Shown in pieces: positions 58,307-64,000 of a DNA stretch of 64,000 bases (position 1 is the stretch's first letter; each line of letters begins with the position of its first letter). Location of the stretch: NCBI GenBank assembly GCA_019359745.1, contig JAHHGT010000001.1, positions 124,001 through 188,000 on the forward strand, in the 5' to 3' direction. Both the position numbers and the translations under genes were made by a program. Source of the stretch: Aphanothece saxicola GSE-SYN-MK-01-06B. Its GTDB lineage: Bacteria > Cyanobacteriota > Cyanobacteriia > PCC-6307 > Cyanobiaceae. The notes under the pieces were generated by a model, which did no database searches, had not been told where the DNA came from, and saw only the letters and a list, made by a program, of their open reading frames with translations.

Positions 58307-60378
58307 GGATCACTGATCACCAGGGCCGAGCAGTGCAGGCGCCGCAGCAGGCTGGTGGCCTGGTCGCTGGCGGGAATCGGCACGCCCTCCACCAGGCGCC
58401 GCAGGGAGCGCAGGATCACCAGATCGTGATTCTCGCTGCCGCGCTCGATCGCCTCGGCCACGTTCTGGTGGGCCAGGAGCTCCACGGTGACCGGCACAGC
58501 TCCACCGGGGCTGGAGGAGGAGGGAACCCAGCCCTGGAGCTGGCGGGCCAGTTGCTCCTGCTCCGCCTGGGGCAGCCAGGGCTCGTGAATGTGCAGCAGG
58601 GTGATGGCGGCGCCCTCACCGGCGGGGCAGGCGCTGAGCAGGCGTTCCGCCAGCTGGTACTGCTCCAGGGCGCCGGCGGAGAGGTCCTTCACCGGGACGA
58701 GCAGCCGGCGGAAGCTGGCCGGGTCGTCCCGCAGACGGGCCATCACCACCGGGCAGTGGGCCTGACGGCAGATGGCGGCGACCAGATCGCCGAACAGCCA
58801 GCGCCCCAGACGGGGGGCCGCGGCCACGCCCACCAGCACCAGGTCGGCCCCCTGCTCCAGAGCCGTGCGGGCGATGCCTCCGGGGATGTCGTTGTCGACC
58901 CGCAGCAGGGACCGGCTGGGCACCCCCGCCGCCGCGGTGAAGGCATCGGCCCGCTCCAGCAGCTGGCGCCCCTCGGCCAGGGCCCGGTGCAAGACCGCCT
59001 GGGCGCCGCGGCCCGCTTCGACCTGGCGCGGCGACACCACCGAGAGGGGCAGCACTGTGCCTTGGCGGCCCGCGTCCCCGTCGATGAGCCGCCCGGCGAG
59101 CACCAGCAGGGGTTCCTCGCTGCGGGCCTCGCTGATCGGCACCAGCACCCGCAGGGCCCGTCGCACCAGGGCCAGCTGGCCACTCTCCTGCAGGCTGAGA
59201 TCCCGGGCCCGGCGGCTGGCCATGCGGGTCATCGCCGCCGAGGTGAGGATTGGGCCCAGGGTGGCGGTGACCACCATCAGGGCCAGGACGCTGTTGAGCA
59301 TCCGCTCATCCAGCAGACCCTGGCGAAAGCCCACGTAGGTGGCTGCCAGGGTGGCGGCCACCTGGGGAAGCGACAGCGACCACAGCGTGAGCATCTGGGG
59401 GCCGTCGTAGCGGTAAAGCAGACCCGACCACCAGGAGGCCAGCCCCTTGCTGGTGATCAGGGTCAGGATCAGGGCGATGGCAAAGACCGAGCCGGTCATG
59501 GTGCTCAGGAACACCGGCACATCGAGCAGCAGCCCCAGATCGATGAAGAACAGCGGGATGAACAGGCTCGCCCCCACCACCACCACCTGTTCCTTGACCC
59601 GGCCCTCCGGGAGCACGCCGTTCACCGCCAGTCCGGCCAGGAAGGCGCCGACGATCTTCTCGACACCGGCCAGTTCCGCCCCCACCGCCGCCAGGAACAG
59701 GGCCAGCAGCACCGCCACGAACAGACGGCTGTCGCCGTCGACGCTGCGGCGGATCAGGCCCCGGCCCAGCCGCCGGATCAGCAGCATCACGGCGGCGGCG
59801 TAGACGGCCACCTTGAGCAGCAGGGCAACCACCCCCACACCGCTCAGCTGGCCCCGCCCGAGGCTGACGCAGAGGGCCAGCACCACCAGGGCGGCGATGT
59901 CGGTGAAGATCGTGCCGCCGATCGCCACCGTGACGCACTCCTCCCGCATCGCGCCGAAGCTGCGCACGATCGGGTAGCCCAAGGGGGTGTGGGAGGCCAG
60001 GATCGAGCCGATCAGGACGGCGCTGACGACCGGGTAGCCGTAGGCGAATCCCAGCGCCGTGCCCGCCAGCATCGGCAGGGTGAAGGTGAGCAGGCCGAAG
60101 CGGAAGGAGCGGGCCCGGATCCGCTGGAACTCCCCCAGGTCGATCTCCAGTCCGGCGATGAACAGCAGGTAGATCACCCCCACGTCCGAGAGCAACCGCA
60201 CGGTCTCGTTGCTGGAGGCGAGCCAGGCGAGCCCATGGGGACCGATCGCCACCCCGGCCACCAGCAGTCCGACCAGATCCGGCAGCCGCAATGGCCGCAC
60301 CAGGGGCGGCACCACCACGCTGAGCACCAGCAGCAGGGCGAAGATCGCCAGGGGATTGCCTGCCAGGAAGGTGCCCAC
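58297..60378 (-). CDS. CPA2-family cation:proton antiporter with C-terminal Usp-like domains
   Basis: A 693-residue membrane protein. About 12 helices occupy residues 1-390, e.g. IFALLLVLSVVVPPLVRPLR, LVGLLVAGVAIGPHGLAWLA, VIYLLFIAGLEIDL, and KIVGAFLAGLAVNGVLPEGR with its FIDLGLLLD neighbour, typical of CPA2/Kef-type exchangers. The cytoplasmic 290 residues hold two UspA-like folds (RVLVPISEARSEEPLLVLAG and RRLLVPVKDLSAGALEQYQL), not RCK domains. The ion is Na+ or K+ for H+. A uspA gene lies downstream, supporting stress-linked control. The C-terminus lies in a 13-bp repeat block. Confidence 0.9.
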   Translation of the reverse strand: MGTFLAGNPLAIFALLLVLSVVVPPLVRPLRLPDLVGLLVAGVAIGPHGLAWLASSNETVRLLSDVGVIYLLFIAGLEIDLGEFQRIRARSFRFGLLTFTLPMLAGTALGFAYGYPVVSAVLIGSILASHTPLGYPIVRSFGAMREECVTVAIGGTIFTDIAALVVLALCVSLGRGQLSGVGVVALLLKVAVYAAAVMLLIRRLGRGLIRRSVDGDSRLFVAVLLALFLAAVGAELAGVEKIVGAFLAGLAVNGVLPEGRVKEQVVVVGASLFIPLFFIDLGLLLDVPVFLSTMTGSVFAIALILTLITSKGLASWWSGLLYRYDGPQMLTLWSLSLPQVAATLAATYVGFRQGLLDERMLNSVLALMVVTATLGPILTSAAMTRMASRRARDLSLQESGQLALVRRALRVLVPISEARSEEPLLVLAGRLIDGDAGRQGTVLPLSVVSPRQVEAGRGAQAVLHRALAEGRQLLERADAFTAAAGVPSRSLLRVDNDIPGGIARTALEQGADLVLVGVAAAPRLGRWLFGDLVAAICRQAHCPVVMARLRDDPASFRRLLVPVKDLSAGALEQYQLAERLLSACPAGEGAAITLLHIHEPWLPQAEQEQLARQLQGWVPSSSSPGGAVPVTVELLAHQNVAEAIERGSENHDLVILRSLRRLVEGVPIPASDQATSLLRRLHCSALVISDPLH

Positions 60379-60506
60379 GGGGATGGAGAGGGATGGCAGG
60401 GATGTCCTCCAGGCCGTCCTAGGAGCGCCGCCGGCGCCGTCAACGGCCCTGATCGCGTCTCGTAACGGGCCCGCACCCGCCCGCGCCCCCCAGCAGAATC
60501 GATGGC

Positions 60507-61814
60507 ATGACGAGTTCCGCCTGGCGCCAGCACTGGTATCCGGTGGCCTATCTGCGGGACCTCGACCGCACCAGGCCCACCGCCTTCACCCTGCTGGAGG
60601 AGGACCTGGTGCTCTGGTGGGATGGCCCCGGCCAGGCCTGGCGCGCCTTCGCCGATGTCTGTCCCCATCGCCTGGTGCCCCTCAGCCAGGGCCGCCTCAA
60701 CGGCGCCGGGGAGCTCGAATGCCCCTACCACGGCTGGACCTTCGCCGGCGATGGCCACTGCACCGCGATCCCCCAGGCCGAGGCGGGGGCGACCCCGAGC
60801 GCCCTCCGCTCCAGCTGCCGGGCCTACGCCACCGCCGAGGGCCAGGGCCTGCTGTTCGTGTTTGCCGGCGAGGCGGACGGGGCCGCGGCGGTGCCCCTGC
60901 CCCTGGTGCCGGTGCTGGAGGAGCCGGGCTGGTTTGTGCAGGACACCTTCCGGGACCTGCCCATGGATGCCCTCACCCTGCTGGAGAACGTGCTCGATGT
61001 GAGCCATGTGCCCTTCACCCACCACCGCACCGTCGGCAAGCGCGAGAACGCCGCCCCGGTGGCCGCGACGGTCACCAGCGCCGGTCCGGAGGGCTTCACC
61101 GCCCTGTGGCAGGAAGGCCCCCGCAAGGGCACGCTCGGCAGCCAGTCCACCACCTTCGCCGCCCCCGGCCTGATGTGGCATGAGCTCACGGCGTCGGGCT
61201 TTGCCCGCATCTTCACGGTCGTCTATGCGACGCCGATCCGCCGGGGCGAATGCCGCCTGTTCGCCCGTTTCCCCTTCCAGTTCGAATCCCGCCTCCCCGC
61301 CCTGCTGCTGGGTCTGCGTCCCCTGTGGCTGCAGCACATCGCCAACCACACCGTGCTGGAGGACGACCAGGTGTTCCTGCACTGGCAGGAACGGGTGCTG
61401 GAGCAGCGCGGCCGCAGCGGCGGTGCCGAACGGGCGTTCTTCCTGGCCACCGGCGCCGATGTCTACGTCAAGGCGCTGCACGACTGGGTCAACCACCACG
61501 ACGGCGACCCCTTCCCCGGCCAGCCCCTGCCCCCCCGCCTCGACCAGTCGGCACTGATGGAGCGCTGGCACAGCCACGGGGAGCACTGCGCCGCCTGCCG
61601 TGGTGCCCTGGGCGGCCTGCGGCGCTGGCGGCCGCTGCTGCAGGCGATTCCCTGGCTGGCCCTGTTGGCGGTCGCCTGGTGGCAGACCCCCCAAGCTCTG
61701 GTGGTGGCGCTGCTGCTGGCCGGAGCCGCGTTGCTGCTGGCCCAGCGTTTCGATCGCTGGGAGCGGCTGCTGCTGGCCGGCGATGGCGCCCCGCCCCGCA
61801 ACAGGTCTGACTGA
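60507..61814 (+). CDS. Rieske non-haem iron oxygenase, pheophorbide-a-oxygenase/TIC55-like
   Basis: A 435-residue membrane-attached oxygenase. The Rieske cluster site is C52PH54 and C72PYH75GW (DVCPHRLVPLSQG, ELECPYHGWTFAG). The mononuclear iron motif NVLDVSHVPFTHHRTVG gives Asp and two His. A C-terminal CAAC motif (CxxC) and two hydrophobic helices (LLQAIPWLALLAVAWW and ALVVALLLAGAALLLAQRF) match the PaO/TIC55/PTC52 family of chloroplasts and cyanobacteria, whose members open or oxidise chlorophyll-derived rings. Which pigment it uses is unknown. Divergent from the antiporter. Confidence 0.92.
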   Translation: MTSSAWRQHWYPVAYLRDLDRTRPTAFTLLEEDLVLWWDGPGQAWRAFADVCPHRLVPLSQGRLNGAGELECPYHGWTFAGDGHCTAIPQAEAGATPSALRSSCRAYATAEGQGLLFVFAGEADGAAAVPLPLVPVLEEPGWFVQDTFRDLPMDALTLLENVLDVSHVPFTHHRTVGKRENAAPVAATVTSAGPEGFTALWQEGPRKGTLGSQSTTFAAPGLMWHELTASGFARIFTVVYATPIRRGECRLFARFPFQFESRLPALLLGLRPLWLQHIANHTVLEDDQVFLHWQERVLEQRGRSGGAERAFFLATGADVYVKALHDWVNHHDGDPFPGQPLPPRLDQSALMERWHSHGEHCAACRGALGGLRRWRPLLQAIPWLALLAVAWWQTPQALVVALLLAGAALLLAQRFDRWERLLLAGDGAPPRNRSD

Positions 61815-61833
61815 GCCGCCCGCAGAGGCGAAC

Positions 61834-62484
61834 TCAGCCTTTCCAGCCGGCCAGGTGGGAGGCGGATCCGGAGCGCACCAGGGAACGGGCCGCGGCCAGG
61901 GCCGGCGCCAGGTTGCCGGAGCTGAAGGGGGGCAGGGGGCGGCGCCGCAGCCAGGCTCCCCAGCGGAACTCGTGGAAGGGGATCAGGGGCGCCGGATCAA
62001 TCATTCCTTCCTTCTTGAGTCGCCACACCAGCGAGCGGTAAGGATCGTCCTGGAGATCCGGCAGCCGTGGCGGCAGGGACGCCGGCGCCAGGGGGCCATG
62101 GCCGCGGCCGTCATAGAGGTACAGCCAGCCGCGCTCCTGCAGCTCGGCCAGCACCGCCTCCGGGGGGGCTCCCGGCAGATCCAGCACCAGGTAGCCATAG
62201 GCCTGGGCGGCCGGATCGATCTCGATCAGCCCCCGCAGGCGATGGTGGCGGTCGACCATCCAGAGCTCGCCGGCCCCACCGCGCACCAGGGGCACCGGTT
62301 TGCCGCGCAGGTAGCGCAGCCGCTGCTCGGCCGTTTCCAGGGAGAAGTCCTGCTGGCGACTGCGCACCTCCGCCAGACCGACACACATCTGGGTGGGCTG
62401 GAGGTCGGCGATGGCGACGCTGAGCAGTTCCGCCCTGGGTCCCGGTGGGGGCAGGGGCCGGTAGGGGGGCAGGTGCAGGCTCAT
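61834..62484 (-). CDS. ParB-like nuclease fold protein (ParBc_2 type)
   Basis: A 216-residue protein. AELLSVAIADLQPTQMCVGL begins the ParB/Srx-like fold; LRYLRGKPVPLVRG and ELWMVDRHHRLRGLIEID hold the D-x-HHR motif of the nucleotide-binding/nuclease-like site. It lacks the DNA-binding middle domain of chromosome ParB and fits the putative ParB-like family ParBc_2. The C-terminal half (FHEFRWGAWLRRRPLPPFSS) is specific. Role unknown. Start at 62484; the longer open frame upstream lies antisense to cbiX. It is convergent with the oxygenase, 19 bases apart. Confidence 0.75.
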   Translation of the reverse strand: MSLHLPPYRPLPPPGPRAELLSVAIADLQPTQMCVGLAEVRSRQQDFSLETAEQRLRYLRGKPVPLVRGGAGELWMVDRHHRLRGLIEIDPAAQAYGYLVLDLPGAPPEAVLAELQERGWLYLYDGRGHGPLAPASLPPRLPDLQDDPYRSLVWRLKKEGMIDPAPLIPFHEFRWGAWLRRRPLPPFSSGNLAPALAAARSLVRSGSASHLAGWKG

Positions 62485-62568
62485 GGGTGCCGGTGGCTCG
62501 CACCCATCCTGGCGGCATCCCGGCTGGTCCCAGTCGCGGGAATAGGGTCGATCCACGTGCAGACGTCC

Positions 62569-63696
62569 ATGACCACCGCCCCTGACCGAGACGGCGCCCT
62601 GGCCGGACCCCACGGCCCGATCGGTGTGCTGGTCTGCGGCCACGGCAGTCGCAACCGTCTGGCGGTGGCTGAATTCGCCTCCCTGGCCCACCAGCTCCAG
62701 CACCACCTCGATCCGGTGCCCGTCGACCACGGCTACCTGGAGTTCGCCCGCCCGATCCTGCGCGACGGCCTGGACGCCCTGCGCCAGCGGGGCGTGCGCC
62801 ACGTGCTGGCGGTGCCGGCGATGCTGTTCGCTGCCGGCCATGCCAAGAACGACATCCCCTCGGTGCTCAACACCTACGCGGCCGAAACGGGGCTGCGCAT
62901 CGACTACGGCCGTGAGCTGGGGGTGGATCTCAAGATGATCCAGGCCGCGGCCGCCCGCATCCGCGCCAGCCTCGAGGCCGCCGATGCCGCCGCCGTCGCC
63001 GACGGCCGCAGTCCCGTTCCCCTGCACGACACGCTTCTGGCGGTGGTGGGGCGCGGCTCCTCCGACCCCGATGCCAACTCCAACGTGGCCAAGGTGACCC
63101 GGATGCTGGTGGAGGGCTTCGGTTTCGGCTGGGGGGAGACGCTCTATTCCGGTGTCACCTTCCCCCTGGTGGAGCCGGGTCTGCGCCAGGCGGTCAAGCT
63201 GGGTTACCGGCGCATCGTGGTCTTCCCCTACTTCCTCTTCTCCGGGGTGCTGGTGAGCAGGATCCGGCAGCACAGTGAGCGCGTGGCCGCTGACCATCCC
63301 GAGCTGGAGATGGTCCAGGCCGGCTACCTCGGCGACCATCCCCTGGTGCTGGACACCTTCCGCGAGCGGGTCGCCGAGGTGCTGGGGGGTGAGGCCAACA
63401 TGAACTGCTCCCTGTGCAAGTACAGGGCCCAGGTGCTGGGTTTCGAGCGGGAGGTGGGGGCGCCCCAGCACAGCCACCACCACCACGTGGAAGGGCTGGT
63501 GGAGAGCTGCACCCTCTGCGAGCGGGAGTGCACCGGAGCCTGCCAGCCCGATGGGGTGCCCCTGCCGGTGGGTGGCTCGGCCGGCGGCCCCGACCATGCC
63601 CACGACCACGGCCATGGGGGCCACCACCACCATCCGATCTATCCCCACGCCGACCACCCCCTGGGTCCCCTCACCCTGCGGCGAGGGGCCGACTGA
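62569..63696 (+). CDS. cbiX: CbiX-type sirohydrochlorin cobaltochelatase/ferrochelatase, long form
   Basis: A 375-residue chelatase that inserts Co2+ or Fe2+ into sirohydrochlorin for B12 or siroheme. Two tandem CbiX half-domains: IGVLVCGHGSRNRLAVAEFA with its His and GYLEFARPILRDGLDALRQR, then LLAVVGRGSSDPDANSNVAK and YRRIVVFPYFLFSGVLVSRI. The tail has Cys pairs (NCSLCKYRAQ, CTLCERECTGAC) that could bind an Fe-S cluster, and His-rich runs (HSHHHHVEG, HAHDHGHGGHHHH) for metal. Such long CbiX proteins occur in cyanobacteria. Start at 62569; a GTG at 62557 is possible. Confidence 0.92.
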   Translation: MTTAPDRDGALAGPHGPIGVLVCGHGSRNRLAVAEFASLAHQLQHHLDPVPVDHGYLEFARPILRDGLDALRQRGVRHVLAVPAMLFAAGHAKNDIPSVLNTYAAETGLRIDYGRELGVDLKMIQAAAARIRASLEAADAAAVADGRSPVPLHDTLLAVVGRGSSDPDANSNVAKVTRMLVEGFGFGWGETLYSGVTFPLVEPGLRQAVKLGYRRIVVFPYFLFSGVLVSRIRQHSERVAADHPELEMVQAGYLGDHPLVLDTFRERVAEVLGGEANMNCSLCKYRAQVLGFEREVGAPQHSHHHHVEGLVESCTLCERECTGACQPDGVPLPVGGSAGGPDHAHDHGHGGHHHHPIYPHADHPLGPLTLRRGAD

Positions 63697-64000
63697 GTGT
63701 GCGCGTCAGGGTCCGCTGGCCTCGCTGATCTCATCCAAGATTGAGTCCAAAGAGACTCTTATCAGATCAACGTTTCCGATGAATCGGGGCTTTCCCCCAC
63801 GTCCTTGCCGTTTTCCCCCGATTCATGGGGCTTTTTCCACAGATTGGGCCCTCTTGGCTGGGCTGGGACGCGGGGCCTGGGGAAAGCGAGTGATTGCTCG
63901 GAACAGCCTTGACAGTCCCCGCCAGGGGCCATTGGCCGTCGGGGTGTTGCAGGACACCCGGGCCATGGCCCAGCCGGGGCAACGAGTCTCATCGACCCAG
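63697..64000. other. Intergenic region with inverted repeat and DnaA-box-like element
   Basis: No gene is supported; short minus-strand frames here are not convincing. An inverted repeat ATGAATCGGGG (63779-63789) / CCCCGATTCAT (63816-63826) is separated by 26 bases. TTTTCCACA at 63833-63841 matches the cyanobacterial DnaA-box form, and TTTTCCCCC occurs nearby. A single box is not proof of an origin. The region is truncated by the window edge. Confidence 0.45.

Noticed and set aside
58279-60465. 728-codon plus-strand frame over the antiporter
   Set aside because: Antisense shadow of a clear CPA2 antiporter, full of His and Gln.
63762-63992. Two overlapping minus-strand frames at the window end
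   Set aside because: Low-complexity Pro/Gly/Arg reading with no ribosome binding site; the region carries repeats instead.

Overview
The window is a 64-kb chromosomal piece of a GC-rich picocyanobacterium, most like the freshwater or brackish Cyanobium/Synechococcus group. The evidence is the gene content: psbY, ycf54, carotenoid isomerase crtH, two high-light-inducible proteins, a phycobilisome linker, orange carotenoid protein (OCP) with its recovery protein, a pheophorbide-oxygenase-like Rieske enzyme, and many small proteins of a cyanobacterial type. Genes are densely packed on both strands with frequent ATGA/TGATG overlaps. No rRNA, CRISPR array, transposase or prophage was seen. One tRNA-Lys(UUU) is present. 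All assignments come from reading the sequence and from knowledge of the families; no database search was run.

Layout. 1-8.4 kb: 5'-portion of recC, a phosphatase, ycf54, pdxJ, a plsC-type acyltransferase, bolA-grxD, an atypical OmpR-type regulator and small conserved genes. 8.4-13.3 kb: nitrilase-family amidohydrolase, crtH, trmFO, psbY, a gamma-carbonic-anhydrase-like protein and tRNA-Lys. 13.3-18.2 kb: an iron module, in which an SLH-domain porin is divergent from an imelysin lipoprotein plus a di-haem oxidoreductase, with a perfect Fur-type palindrome between them. 18.2-20.2 kb and 31.3-33.9 kb: a split copper-type regulon (two DUF305 proteins, a MerR regulator, a copA ATPase, a membrane cupredoxin) joined by near-identical MerR-type promoters. 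20.2-26.9 kb: a stress protein, then a GH13 enzyme and first transglutaminase of visibly lower GC, followed by an N-formylglutamate-amidohydrolase-like enzyme, a second transglutaminase, an Anbu proteasome-like peptidase and a lipase-like hydrolase. 26.9-28.5 kb: a glycosyltransferase and acyltransferase resembling the last two enzymes of staphyloxanthin synthesis.

28.5-45.5 kb: a GH3 beta-glucosidase, HLIPs with RpaB/HLR1-like motifs nearby, a DoxX protein, a photolyase, a PfkB kinase and a three-gene ABC exporter. 45.5-50.8 kb: a third transglutaminase, a membrane-anchored CpcL-type linker, ocp-crtW-frp (a complete photoprotection unit with its own ketolase), and an RRM RNA-binding protein. 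51-54.6 kb: a fourth transglutaminase with a partner gene, and glycine/asparagine-rich secreted proteins. 54.8-60.4 kb: a Nif11-like mini-protein, a Pat-type acyl-CoA synthetase/acetyltransferase fusion, UspA, and a CPA2 antiporter with a large cytoplasmic tail. 60.5-63.7 kb: a Rieske oxygenase, a ParB-like protein and a CbiX chelatase.

The least understood part is the set of four transglutaminase-like proteases around an Anbu peptidase, with the usual ATP-grasp and alpha-E partners absent from the window.
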